64,000 nt of DNA, taken from positions 124,001 to 188,000 of the forward strand of contig NZ_JAIVAT010000009.1 of NCBI RefSeq assembly GCF_020172085.1, in the 5' to 3' direction. This stretch comes from Rossellomorea aquimaris. Its GTDB lineage: Bacteria; Bacillota; Bacilli; Bacillales; Bacillaceae_B. Made by a program: the position numbers and the translations under genes. Of this stretch, positions 10,663-18,446 are shown piece after piece; within the stretch, counting starts at the first letter, position 1; each line of letters begins with the position of its first letter. The notes below the pieces were generated by a model. That model saw only the letters and a list, made by a program, of their open reading frames with translations. It was not told where the DNA came from and searched no databases.

Positions 10663-10713
10663 ACTCTTCCCCCTCTAATATTCATCCGTGGCACAGAAAT
10701 GTTTACAACTTGT

Positions 10714-10742
10714 ATTCTATCTCTCTCCCATTAGACTGTTAA
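10714..10742 (-). promoter_or_regulatory. SigA promoter of the 1390-aa protease
   Basis: On the minus strand TTAACA (10737-10742) and TAGAAT (10714-10719) are 17 bp apart. They lie about 50 bp upstream of the protease start codon. Confidence 0.65.
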
Positions 10743-10953
10743 TTGGGAAAATTCTTTATATATTTCGACATTTCTCTCATGCTCTCAGCCACTTAAGGGA
10801 TGAATTCTATTAACTTAAGACATCAGGACAGTTTGGATGTTGGGAAAGTTTTTCTTTAAGAAGTCATTGTGCCTATAAAGTTATATTCCTACTCCACTAA
10901 ACAGGTATATCTTACTATTTATAGAGGGTGAATAATCCCAAATAAATTTCATG

Positions 10954-10992
10954 AAAACGTAAAAACAAGCAACCAATAACGGTTGCTTGTTT
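10954..10992 (-). terminator. Rho-independent terminator after the HTH/TPR regulator
   Basis: The perfect 12-bp stem AAACAAGCAACC/GGTTGCTTGTTT (10963-10974 with 10981-10992) is followed on the minus strand by TTTTTACGTTTT. It lies 11 bp after the regulator stop codon, leaving no room for a co-transcribed signalling-peptide gene. Confidence 0.85.
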
Positions 10993-11003
10993 ACATATTT
11001 CAT

Positions 11004-12263
11004 TTATATTGGTTCATTGTGGTTAAAAATTAACTTTTTTAATAATTCATTGGATAATTGAAGATATTGATTGGAAGAAACTAAGTCTCCCTTTTCTTTA
11101 AAATATACTGCCAATCGTTCCGAGAAAGATGCGGACTTATATAGATCATATTGTTTCATAATTGGAAGACCACGGTCGATCAAGTAATCACTAAGACGTT
11201 TGTCATCCTTGATCGCATCTAAGTACAGCACCATCAATTCTATATATTTAACAGACTCTTGATCTTTAAAGTCTCTTAGATTCTCCTGTAAAAGAGTGAT
11301 TGCGACCTCACTCTCTTCCAGGTCCAGCAATACTTGTACCATTTCTACCAATGTGCCGTAATAGCTCATTGTGTGTTTCTTTTTTAATTTTAGCGACTGG
11401 GAGAAATAGTCCAGCGATTCTTGTAGCCTTCCTTTCTTTCTGTTTAACAGACCGAAATTATGAAGAGCAGTAATTTTCGATTCGTTATCCTTTAACATCT
11501 CTGCATCGTTTAAGGCTGTATGTAGCAAATCTTCTGCACGTTCAAGATCGTTAATATAAATCAAGTTAGCCGATAACCCTATCTTTACATGAAGAATCCT
11601 TAATATGTTCCCTGTGTTCTGAAAGATTCTCAAAGCCTTATGCGAGTAATGAAGGGATAACGTGAAATGTTTCAATAACCCGTGATTGGCTGCTTTATAA
11701 TAATGATAATCTGTCACTTTATCACTATATAGGTCGGCTTTATCCTCAATTTTATCAAAAATGGCAATCGCTTTGGAGTATTGTTGTTTTTGGCCATAAT
11801 AGATTCCTTGAAAGAACTCCCATAAGTACTTTTCAAACGAAGAAAATTTGCTCATATTCTTTTTCAATCCAAGAGAGGCCTGTTCATATTCGGTTGGATT
11901 ATGTGTGAATAATAAGTATCGAAGCATGTAAAGTTCATATAAGTAAACCATTTCCGTACATTGTATATAGTCTCTATGCCTTTCTAACTCCTGATACAGT
12001 CTTTCGGCATGATCTCGATGAAGTCTTTCAATCGCTTCAAAGAATTGAGCTAACTGACGTTTTAAATACAGTGTTTTAGCCGTTTCCTCTTCGATTGATA
12101 CACCAAGTCGTTTACAAAGTAATTCTAACGTTTCCAGATTTCCTTCTTTCGAACTGTTCTCAATTTTACTTAAATGAGTGGTTGAACATATCCCCTTACA
12201 AAGCTGCTCTTGTGTTTTACTTTGTTTCTTTCGATGATAATAGATGATTCTGCCGATAGACAT
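11004..12263 (-). CDS. RNPP-type regulator: XRE helix-turn-helix plus TPR repeats
   Basis: The protein has 419 residues from the chosen start. Residues about 1-60 form an XRE helix-turn-helix (IIYYHRKKQSKTQEQL, then THLSKIENS). The rest is helical with tetratricopeptide-like repeats, the layout of peptide-sensing regulators such as NprR and PlcR. The longer reading frame begins 13 codons earlier, but the internal ATG at 12263 has the strong ribosome site AGGGGGG ten bases upstream, so I use it. The family usually binds a short secreted peptide and activates exoenzyme genes; NprR controls a protease. Its position beside three protease genes fits that role, but no cognate peptide gene follows the stop codon. 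Function by context is inference. Confidence 0.8.
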   Translation of the reverse strand: MSIGRIIYYHRKKQSKTQEQLCKGICSTTHLSKIENSSKEGNLETLELLCKRLGVSIEEETAKTLYLKRQLAQFFEAIERLHRDHAERLYQELERHRDYIQCTEMVYLYELYMLRYLLFTHNPTEYEQASLGLKKNMSKFSSFEKYLWEFFQGIYYGQKQQYSKAIAIFDKIEDKADLYSDKVTDYHYYKAANHGLLKHFTLSLHYSHKALRIFQNTGNILRILHVKIGLSANLIYINDLERAEDLLHTALNDAEMLKDNESKITALHNFGLLNRKKGRLQESLDYFSQSLKLKKKHTMSYYGTLVEMVQVLLDLEESEVAITLLQENLRDFKDQESVKYIELMVLYLDAIKDDKRLSDYLIDRGLPIMKQYDLYKSASFSERLAVYFKEKGDLVSSNQYLQLSNELLKKLIFNHNEPI

Positions 12264-12293
12264 GGTTTCACTTCCCCCCTGTATATATCTATC

Positions 12294-12322
12294 ATTATAC
12301 ATAGGAAATAGGTATCTTATAA
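12294..12322 (-). promoter_or_regulatory. SigA promoter of the HTH/TPR regulator
   Basis: On the minus strand TTATAA (12317-12322) and TATAAT (12294-12299) are 17 bp apart, about 30 bp upstream of the preferred start codon. Confidence 0.6.
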
Positions 12323-12620
12323 GCTATTAACGATAAGTATTTATGCTTAAATAGGTGGATAAAAATATATAAATTATTAATAAATATACATTTTTACCTT
12401 ATAAAGGTAAATACACTTAAGCATTGTTGCTCGTGGATATAGCGAGTGGTGGTTGATTTCCACTCCAATCAACTTTATAAGCGTAAGTGTTTCATTATAA
12501 CCTTTCAAGAATACTTACACCAAATCTTTGCGAAAAGATACAACTAATAAGATAAATCCCTTCCAAAAATCGAAAGCTGACCAAGTATAGGAGCACGATT
12601 AGATTTCTCAAGTAAGGTTG
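12323..12620. other. Intergenic gap with a small palindrome and a repeat remnant
   Basis: No gene is seen. The palindrome TTTACCTT-ATA-AAGGTAAA lies at 12393-12411. At about 12448-12473 the words GTTGATTTCCACT and CCAATCAACT look like the two ends of the dispersed palindromic element found at 43348-43475, with the middle missing. Confidence 0.4.
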
Positions 12621-12621
12621 A

Positions 12622-12669
12622 TAAATAGAAAAAGAGAAACCCTCTTTAAAATAGAAAAGAAGGTTTCTC
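12622..12669 (-). terminator. Rho-independent terminator after aspA
   Basis: The stem AGAGAAACC/GGTTTCTCT with an additional inner helix (12633-12669) is followed on the minus strand by TTTTTCTATTT. It lies 15 bp beyond the aspA stop. Confidence 0.8.
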
Positions 12670-12683
12670 TACCTATCATCGAT

Positions 12684-14114
12684 TTATTGTCGATCAAACA
12701 GCACACGACCAGCAATTCCCGGATTCGTCATTTCATAAGGATTCAGGATCAAATCAAGCTCTTCCTCTGTCAAAACATCATACTCAAGGCAAAGCTCTCT
12801 TACCGATTTCCCTTTTAAAATGGCTTCCCTTGCGATCCGGGAAACGACTTCATATCCTAAGTGGGGGTTCACCGCGGTGATGATTCCAACACTGTTTTCC
12901 ACGTATTCTTTCATACGCGTTTCATTCGCTTCAATCCCGACAAGGCAGTTGTCCGTAAAGCTTCTGAACGCATTGTTCATAATGCTGATGGATTGAAGGA
13001 GATTGAATACGAGCACAGGCTCCATCACGTTTAACTCAAGCTGACCGGCTTCAGATGCCAAAGAGATGGTCTGATCATTCCCCATGACCTGGAAGGCTAC
13101 TTGATTGATCAGTTCCGGCATGACCGGGTTCACTTTCCCAGGCATGATGGATGAACCCGGCTGTCTGGATGGAAGTGAAATTTCACCTAGCCCGGCACGC
13201 GGCCCAGAAGCCATCATCCGAAGGTCATTGGCAATCTTGGACATATTGACCATGCATACCTTCAATGCAGACGAAACTTCTGTGTAGGCATCTGTATTCT
13301 GAGTGGCATCGACGAGATGCTCAGCTCCAGTCAGTGGTAAGCCGCTGATTTCAGCCAGATGCTTCACAACACTCTTGATATATACAGGATCCGCGTTCAA
13401 TCCGGTTCCTACCGCAGTGGCACCCATATTCACTTCATAAAGGTGATCCCGCGTTCGCGCGATGCGTTTGATATCACGTTCCACTACTCTGCTATACGCT
13501 TCAAACTCCTGTCCAAGCCGAATCGGAACAGCATCCTGCAGATGGGTACGGCCCATTTTAATGACGTGATCGAACTCCTGGGCCTTCTGCTTAAAGGCAT
13601 TTAACATATGTTCCATGGTATCCAGAAGCTTCTCTAGTAATTTCAATGTGGAGATATGGATGACTGTCGGGAATACGTCATTGGTTGACTGTGACATATT
13701 GACATGACTGTTCGGGCTTACTTTCCCGTACTCCCCTTTGCGATGGGACATGAGCTCCAAAGCACGATTGGCAATGACCTCATTGGCATTCATATTGATA
13801 GATGTTCCTGCCCCACCTTGAATCGGGTCGACAATGAAGAATTCATGAAGCTTGCCTTCAAGAATCTCATCGGACGCCTGCACGATAGCTCTCCCGATTC
13901 CTTCGTATAAGCGTGTTGTTTCCATATTTGCAAGGGCAGCCGCTTTTTTTACGACCGCCAAGGCATCGATCATTTCTTTATGAATTTTATAACCAGTGAT
14001 CGGGAAGTTCTCCACTGCCCTCAATGTTTGTATTCCATAGTATACATCTTCAGGTACTTCTTTTTCCCCGAGGAAATCTTTTTCTATTCTAAATCCACTC
14101 GCGACGTTTATCAT
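12684..14114 (-). CDS. aspA: Aspartate ammonia-lyase (aspartase)
   Basis: This enzyme converts L-aspartate reversibly to fumarate and ammonia in the cytoplasm, feeding the TCA cycle. It has 476 residues, the usual length. The superfamily signature GSSIMPGKVNP lies near residues 319-329, and SPNSHVNMSQSTNDVFP near 130-150 is typical of aspartase rather than class II fumarase. The substrate-loop stretch GGAGTSINMNANEV is also present. ATG follows AGGGAG by seven bases. It is a single-gene unit: its promoter overlaps a 15-bp-arm palindrome and a terminator follows. In Bacillus subtilis the orthologue ansB is paired with asparaginase under AnsR; neither is adjacent here. Confidence 0.95.
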   Translation of the reverse strand: MINVASGFRIEKDFLGEKEVPEDVYYGIQTLRAVENFPITGYKIHKEMIDALAVVKKAAALANMETTRLYEGIGRAIVQASDEILEGKLHEFFIVDPIQGGAGTSINMNANEVIANRALELMSHRKGEYGKVSPNSHVNMSQSTNDVFPTVIHISTLKLLEKLLDTMEHMLNAFKQKAQEFDHVIKMGRTHLQDAVPIRLGQEFEAYSRVVERDIKRIARTRDHLYEVNMGATAVGTGLNADPVYIKSVVKHLAEISGLPLTGAEHLVDATQNTDAYTEVSSALKVCMVNMSKIANDLRMMASGPRAGLGEISLPSRQPGSSIMPGKVNPVMPELINQVAFQVMGNDQTISLASEAGQLELNVMEPVLVFNLLQSISIMNNAFRSFTDNCLVGIEANETRMKEYVENSVGIITAVNPHLGYEVVSRIAREAILKGKSVRELCLEYDVLTEEELDLILNPYEMTNPGIAGRVLFDRQ

Positions 14115-14140
14115 TTCTCTACTCCCTGTATTCGGATTAG

Positions 14141-14176
14141 CTGTCTCTAATTGATGATTCTATCAATTAGAGACAG
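14141..14176. promoter_or_regulatory. Perfect palindrome over the aspA promoter (candidate operator)
   Basis: The 15-bp arms CTGTCTCTAATTGAT and ATCAATTAGAGACAG are separated by GATTCT. There is no T-tract, so this is not a terminator. It overlaps the spacer and -10 box of the aspA promoter, which suggests a repressor site; the regulator is not identified. Confidence 0.65.
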
Positions 14177-14185
14177 AGTAGGCAA
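14157..14185 (-). promoter_or_regulatory. SigA promoter of aspA
   Basis: On the minus strand TTGCCT (14180-14185) and TAGAAT (14157-14162) are exactly 17 bp apart and lie 43 bp before the start codon. Confidence 0.65.
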
Positions 14186-14222
14186 TGATTTAAGGGTAAA
14201 ACCCATTAATTTCAAAGATTAT

Positions 14223-14254
14223 GAAAAAAGCGCTTTCTCAGGATGGAAAGCGCT
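14223..14254 (-). terminator. Rho-independent terminator after the LysM gene
   Basis: The stem AGCGCTTTC/GAAAGCGCT (14229-14237 with 14246-14254) is followed on the minus strand by TTTTTT. Confidence 0.85.
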
Positions 14255-14268
14255 CTGTGTATTCAAAG

Positions 14269-15054
14269 TCAGTATGTTGATATGACCGCCCCATTTTTAT
14301 GGATGAGAGTGACCAGTTGTCCGGATTTATTTTGATAATCCCCATATGTTCCATAGGGTACCTTTAAGACAAATTCTCCATTTTGATCTTTGAATTCAAC
14401 AGAAAAGCTGTCGTCAGCACCTATGATTACAGCTTCTGTAACTTCGGCTTTCCCTGGGATGAAGAGATTCTGCCCTATCAGAACCATGTCCATTTTGAGC
14501 CCGTTTTCTCTTGATAATTCTTCAGCCTTTACACCATAGCGATGAGCTATTCCCCAAAGAGTGTCACCGGGAACAACGGTGTAATACTCACCGATTTGGG
14601 TTGAGCCTGCCGGTAAGGATAGCGTCTCACCCGTCTTGATCTCATATGAAGTCCTTTCATTGGTATGCATGATTTCTTCGACGGTTGTTTCATACTTCTT
14701 CGCCAAAGAGTATAGAGTATCTCCATTTTTAATCGTATATGGGTTATATTCTTTATGCTGTTTTCTATCAGGCACTAGAAGTTTTTGTCCTATGTAGATC
14801 TTATCCGATGATAGAATATTCGCTTCCATTAACTGCTCAACTGTCACCTCGTACTTCTTTGCAAGGCTATATAAAGTATCATTCTTCTTCACTGTATACT
14901 CAGTGCTGCATGCTCCTGCCTTCCCACCAGCCAATAGTAGTGCTGTTATCGTCCCTGCAGCAGTGGCAGCAGCAATCTTTTTATTTCTGGCTTTTGCCTT
15001 CTTTTTTCGTGCTTCAGCAATTCTTTGCTTTCTCTTGGTTGAAATCGTAGTCAA
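14269..15054 (-). CDS. Secreted or membrane-anchored protein with three LysM domains
   Basis: A very basic N-terminus (repeated K/R, residues 1-28) precedes a hydrophobic segment (AAATAAGTITALLLAG), a signal peptide or anchor. Three LysM modules follow: YTVKKNDTLYSLAKKY, YTIKNGDTLYSLAKKY and YTVVPGDTLWGIAHRY. LysM modules bind peptidoglycan. The last 65 residues form an unrecognised domain with no visible hydrolase motif. The longer frame starts at a TTG (15069), but GGGGGAT lies seven bases before a second TTG at 15054, so I take that start, giving 261 residues. It probably acts at the cell wall; the enzymatic role, if any, is unknown. Confidence 0.82.
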   Translation of the reverse strand: MTTISTKRKQRIAEARKKKAKARNKKIAAATAAGTITALLLAGGKAGACSTEYTVKKNDTLYSLAKKYEVTVEQLMEANILSSDKIYIGQKLLVPDRKQHKEYNPYTIKNGDTLYSLAKKYETTVEEIMHTNERTSYEIKTGETLSLPAGSTQIGEYYTVVPGDTLWGIAHRYGVKAEELSRENGLKMDMVLIGQNLFIPGKAEVTEAVIIGADDSFSVEFKDQNGEFVLKVPYGTYGDYQNKSGQLVTLIHKNGAVISTY

Positions 15055-15303
15055 TTTTACATCCCCCAATGTTCACTTTGTATGTAACCAACTCTATATC
15101 GTTCGAACAAATAGGGTATTTTTAAGGGTATAAAATAAAAATATTCCTATGTATCCATATATAACCAAACCTTTACTTAGTAAAGTCCCATCCCCATATT
15201 CCTAGAAGATGATCCCTTTATTTTATAGTTATTAGGATCTGACAGAACGTTCTACACAGGCCTAAATGCTCATATATTACCAGTGAAAAGGAGGAGGAAT
15301 AAA

Positions 15304-15672
15304 ATGGGTATCAAACTGATTAAAATTTCAGTCGTCTACTTTATGATCGGCGTCTGTATCGGACTATATATGTCCATGGTACATGACTACACCTTGGCCC
15401 CGGTTCATGTTCACATCAACTTATTAGGCTGGACCGCCCTGACGCTTGCAGGTCTTATTTATCACTTATTTCCGGCCGTATCTTCCACTAAATTGGCCAA
15501 AACTCATTTCTGGTTTCATAACGTTGGATTGCCCTTGATGATGATTGGATTATTCCTATTTGTACTTGGGAATGATGCTGTCGTCCCGGTCATTGCAACA
15601 GGCGGTGTATTGACAACAGTCGGTGTATTATTGTTTGGATATAATGTGTTAAAAGAATTAAAAGCCGCATAA
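15304..15672 (+). CDS. Small four-helix membrane protein related to cytochrome oxidase subunit I (CcoN-like)
   Basis: This 122-residue protein has about four transmembrane helices and conserved-looking histidines in HDYTLAPVHVHINLLGW and in the YHLFP segment, the pattern seen in stand-alone CcoN-like proteins. The start is ATG at 15304 with the very strong site AGGAGGAGG six bases upstream; the longer frame starting at 15283 would include that site. It is a single-gene unit with its own terminator and is not next to other oxidase genes (the qox operon is 2.5 kb away on the other strand). Haem or metal binding is plausible but not shown. Confidence 0.7.
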   Translation: MGIKLIKISVVYFMIGVCIGLYMSMVHDYTLAPVHVHINLLGWTALTLAGLIYHLFPAVSSTKLAKTHFWFHNVGLPLMMIGLFLFVLGNDAVVPVIATGGVLTTVGVLLFGYNVLKELKAA

Positions 15673-15678
15673 TCGGTT

Positions 15679-15735
15679 GGAGCAGACCCGAAGCCCCTAC
15701 TTGAGGATTGGGGCTGCTCCATTATTTTTTAATTA
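15679..15735 (+). terminator. Rho-independent terminator after the CcoN-like gene
   Basis: The stem GGAGCAG/CTGCTCC (15679-15685 with 15714-15720), with inner CCC/GGG pairs, is followed by ATTATTTTTTAATT. Confidence 0.85.
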
Positions 15736-15768
15736 TTCTAAAATCACTCCTGCAGTATGTGTTGAAAG

Positions 15769-15777
15769 TGATACAAT
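15769..15777 (+). promoter_or_regulatory. Extended -10 promoter of the VOC gene
   Basis: TGATACAAT is an extended -10 box (TGnTANAAT type) 39 bp upstream of the start codon. No good -35 box is present, which extended -10 promoters tolerate. Confidence 0.5.
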
Positions 15778-15815
15778 ATAAGCGTATGACCATTTCAAAT
15801 TTAGGAGTGATGTAC

Positions 15816-16235
15816 ATGTCGGTCAATGTTTATCTGAATTTTAATGGCAATTGCCGGGAAGCGGCTGAGTATTATGCAGAAGTGTTTGAAACGGAACCAC
15901 CTCAAATCATGACGTTCGCTGAAGCACCACCACATCCTGACTATCCTCTCCCTGAAGAAGCCAAAAATCTGGTCCTACATACAAGACTCTCCATCGATGG
16001 CAGTAATGTGATGTTTTCAGATGTTTTTCCGAATATGCCTTTTGTGGAAGGTAACAACATCACGCTTGCCCTGGTAAGCGATGATACTGAAAAGCTGACG
16101 TCCCGCTTCCACAAGTTGAAAGAAGGCGGGAAGGTTGATATGGAGCTTCAAGAGACATTTTGGAGCAAGCTATACGGTCAAGTCACCGACAAGTTCGGTA
16201 TACAGTGGCAATTCAATTATGAAGATAAAGAATAA
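15816..16235 (+). CDS. VOC-superfamily protein, PhnB/YjdN-like
   Basis: This 139-residue cytoplasmic protein of the vicinal oxygen chelate (glyoxalase/bleomycin-resistance) superfamily begins SVNVYLNFNGNCREAAEYY, the PhnB-like signature for a betaalphabetabetabeta module. It has the IDGSNVMFSDVFP and KLYGQVTDKFGIQWQFNY segments typical of the group. The start ATG at 15816 lies eight bases after AGGAG; an ATG six bases earlier is too close to that site. Members include metal-dependent lyases and non-enzymatic binding proteins, so no reaction can be assigned. It is a single-gene unit on the plus strand, facing the esterase operon. Confidence 0.82.
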   Translation: MSVNVYLNFNGNCREAAEYYAEVFETEPPQIMTFAEAPPHPDYPLPEEAKNLVLHTRLSIDGSNVMFSDVFPNMPFVEGNNITLALVSDDTEKLTSRFHKLKEGGKVDMELQETFWSKLYGQVTDKFGIQWQFNYEDKE

Positions 16236-16254
16236 ACTGTAAGATTTATATGGG

Positions 16255-16300
16255 GGTTATAGAATTTTCCACGGAAAATGTCTATAACCTTCTTAATTTA
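16255..16300. terminator. Hairpin terminator between convergent genes
   Basis: A long stem (GGTTATAGA..TTTTCC paired with GGAAAATGTCTATAACC, one bulge) spans 16255-16289 and is followed on the plus strand by TTCTTAATTTA. It lies between the VOC gene and the convergent esterase gene and may serve both. Confidence 0.65.
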
Positions 16301-16313
16301 GTAAATGTGTCGT

Positions 16314-17288
16314 TTAGCCTTTTTTCTCTTCCGTATGCATAAGATTATATAACCTTTCCGTTATCTCTTCTAACGCACATCTTGCTGACTCTACGGTACC
16401 AGCCATATTAACGAAACTATGGACCATATCTTCATAGTGTAGATGTTCAACATTTATCCCTGCCGTTCTTAATCTGTCGCCAAATACTATCGCTTCCTCC
16501 CTGAGGGGATCAAATTCAGCAGTAATTAGTAGTGTATCCGGCATTTTTTTCACGGATGGCGCTTTTAAAGGAGAAACATATACTTCCGACCCTTCACAAG
16601 GATCAGTCAAGTAATGCCCCCAGAACCATCTCATCTTTTCATTTGTGAGATTATATTGGTGATTCTCCCTGTAGGAGCGAGTATGAAAGTTATTGTCGAG
16701 TACTGGCGTAATAAGAAATTGCAGGTACAGATGATAGTCTTCACTATCCCTAAAATAAAGGGAAGCCGCTGCTGCCAGGTTCCCTCCCGAACTTTCTCCG
16801 CCAATCGCAATCCGCTTCAAATCCCCATTTAACCGTTCATGGTTCCGAAAGGTCCATTTTACGGATTCAATCACATCTTGAAAAGCTGAAGGATATTTAT
16901 GTTCTGGTGCCAAGCGATAGCCGATCGATACGACAATGATAGAGGCATGCCGAGTGAAATACCTGCATAGATTGTCTGAGCTGTCCAAATCGCCAAAGAC
17001 CCACCCACCCCCATGGCAATAAATAAGCACTGGAAAAGGTCCTTGACCACTTGGTGTATATACTCTTATTGGGATATCATGTCCTTCCCCTGAGAGAATG
17101 AAATCTTCTTCCACTTCACCCCCATCGACTGGAATCGAAATGAAAAATTCTCTTGCTATCTTATAATATTCCCTGGATTGTAAAGGGGTCAGTATATCCA
17201 ACGGAGGGTGGCTAAGTTCCTTCATTTTCTCGCTGATTGTGTGTAGTAATTCTACTATTTGAGGATTGGGGGCTGCTGTCACTTTCAT
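16314..17288 (-). CDS. Alpha/beta hydrolase, HSL-family esterase
   Basis: This carboxylesterase-type enzyme has 324 residues. It has the HSL oxyanion-hole motif HGGGW (92-96) and nucleophile Ser166 in GESSGG, with acid Asp260 (EFDPLREEA) and His290 (VHSFV); the triad is complete. The start at 17288 overlaps the stop of the upstream acetyltransferase by ATGA and is preceded by GAGGGC, so the two are translationally coupled; a longer frame to 17327 would overlap more. The pair lies behind a Fur box, so a role in iron metabolism, such as hydrolysing an ester siderophore, is possible. Known siderophore esterases of the Fes/BesA type belong to a different subfamily, so this remains inference. Confidence 0.85.
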   Translation of the reverse strand: MKVTAAPNPQIVELLHTISEKMKELSHPPLDILTPLQSREYYKIAREFFISIPVDGGEVEEDFILSGEGHDIPIRVYTPSGQGPFPVLIYCHGGGWVFGDLDSSDNLCRYFTRHASIIVVSIGYRLAPEHKYPSAFQDVIESVKWTFRNHERLNGDLKRIAIGGESSGGNLAAAASLYFRDSEDYHLYLQFLITPVLDNNFHTRSYRENHQYNLTNEKMRWFWGHYLTDPCEGSEVYVSPLKAPSVKKMPDTLLITAEFDPLREEAIVFGDRLRTAGINVEHLHYEDMVHSFVNMAGTVESARCALEEITERLYNLMHTEEKKG

Positions 17289-17917
17289 TTTATTAGTGCC
17301 CTCTTTACGTTCATAGACTTCAACCATTCCACCTGTACATCATCGGCCACTTTCTCCAAAACTGCTCCTCTTTCGCCCATTATTAATGAAGCTTTTTTAT
17401 TATGTATATCAATCTCACCTACTACCTCTCCTCCCAATCTTTTTAGGATCGGAATAACAATTCGATTGCGTATATCAGGTTCTCCAATGATTCTGTTCAT
17501 ATCCTTATACTGATCAAATAAAAAAAGAATCATCGACCTGATAATCGAGAGGCCATCCTCTCTATTTAAATAATTTCTCGGCCCAATGAGTAAATGCATC
17601 CCAAGGTCCCCGATTTGATAATCATAAAGTTCTTTGACCGGATCCTTATCAACGGAATATGCAATCAAATAACAGACAGGTTCTCCATTCATCTCTCCAA
17701 TAAATACTTCTTTATGCTCGGCATCAATAGACTTCCGGAGCCACTGTTCAAACTCGTGAAGTGGAAGATTCAGCTTCCAGAATGGAGCAATATGGGGTTG
17801 TTGCATCCACGTATACAATGTGGATAAATCTCGATCAAAATCAACATGACGATATAAAAAATTATCCGTTTTATTTCCCTTAATGATAAAAAATTCTGTT
17901 TCATCAACTTTCATCAC
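17285..17917 (-). CDS. GNAT acetyltransferase of the siderophore-biosynthesis (IucB/AlcB-like) type
   Basis: This 210-residue acetyltransferase resembles the Acetyltransf_8 group, which acylates hydroxylamines in hydroxamate siderophores such as aerobactin. Supporting features are the N-terminal HVDFDRDLSTLYTWMQQPH..FW block, the central GDLGMHLLIGPRNYLNREDG acceptor/CoA region and RIIGEPDIRNRI near residue 145. Translation starts at GTG (17917) or the next codon, ATG (17914), after AAGGG. It is the first gene of a two-gene unit with the esterase. A near-perfect Fur operator lies 50-80 bp upstream, so iron repression is very likely. No siderophore synthetase or transporter is in the window, so the pathway is unknown. 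Confidence 0.85.
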   Translation of the reverse strand: MMKVDETEFFIIKGNKTDNFLYRHVDFDRDLSTLYTWMQQPHIAPFWKLNLPLHEFEQWLRKSIDAEHKEVFIGEMNGEPVCYLIAYSVDKDPVKELYDYQIGDLGMHLLIGPRNYLNREDGLSIIRSMILFLFDQYKDMNRIIGEPDIRNRIVIPILKRLGGEVVGEIDIHNKKASLIMGERGAVLEKVADDVQVEWLKSMNVKRALIK

Positions 17918-17964
17918 TATCTACAACCCTTCTTCTACTAACTAAAACAACAATGATAGAGATA

Positions 17965-17999
17965 ATTATAATGATAATGATTATCATTATCATTATAAT
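17965..17999. promoter_or_regulatory. Extended Fur box
   Basis: This 35-bp palindrome has 17-bp arms around a single central T. Its core is made of overlapping GATAATGAT/ATCATTATC hexamer-type repeats and matches the 19-bp Fur consensus. It sits between the promoter at 18010-18039 and the acetyltransferase start. Confidence 0.92.
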
Positions 18000-18009
18000 A
18001 TACAAGGAT

Positions 18010-18039
18010 ATTATATGGAAACTGCCATATACTTGTCAA
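18010..18039 (-). promoter_or_regulatory. SigA promoter of the Fur-controlled pair
   Basis: On the minus strand consensus TTGACA (18034-18039) and TATAAT (18010-18015) are 18 bp apart, immediately upstream of the Fur palindrome, which would cover the transcription start. Confidence 0.8.
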
Positions 18040-18094
18040 TCGATTCAACACCCTTCCAGATTCTTAATTTCATCATTAATTGGGTATTCCAACG

Positions 18095-18130
18095 CAAAAA
18101 AGAGGCTGCTGAACGATGTTCAACAGCCTC
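18095..18130 (-). terminator. Terminator of the qox operon
   Basis: The stem GAGGCTG..GAAC/GTTC..CAGCCTC (18102-18130) is followed on the minus strand by TTTTTTGCG. It lies 19 bp after the qoxD stop. Confidence 0.88.
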
Positions 18131-18149
18131 ACATTATTAAATAAATATT

Positions 18150-18446
18150 TTAGTGCATATTGCTCAATACCCAGACAGATCCGGCGACGATGACGATCGC
18201 AATGAATGCCGCTGACATCATCTTCCCTACCTGCCATTTACCTTCACCTTCCGTTACGTGCATGAACATGAAGAGCTGGATAGCAGCCTGAATGAAGGCC
18301 AGAACGAATACAATCGATACAATAAGTCCATATGAAAGATTCGTATAAAGGCCAAACCATACGGCTAAGAACGTCAACGCAATCGATAAGATAAATCCAA
18401 TGATCTGAGTCCAAGGAAGTCCACTATGATTCGTATTATGTGACAT
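18150..18446 (-). CDS. qoxD: Cytochrome aa3 quinol oxidase subunit IV
   Basis: This 98-residue membrane protein has three predicted transmembrane helices and ends VWVLSNMH. It matches the small subunit IV family (FVLAFIQAAIQLFMFMHVTEG). It is the last gene of qoxABCD and overlaps the qoxC stop by one base (TAATG). The subunit is thought to aid assembly or stability of the haem-copper oxidase. Confidence 0.95.
   Translation of the reverse strand: MSHNTNHSGLPWTQIIGFILSIALTFLAVWFGLYTNLSYGLIVSIVFVLAFIQAAIQLFMFMHVTEGEGKWQVGKMMSAAFIAIVIVAGSVWVLSNMH

Noticed and set aside
17953..18144. Plus-strand frame coding for a run of Ile and Met
   Set aside because: It is simply the translation of the Fur palindrome and promoter; no ribosome site or protein-like composition.
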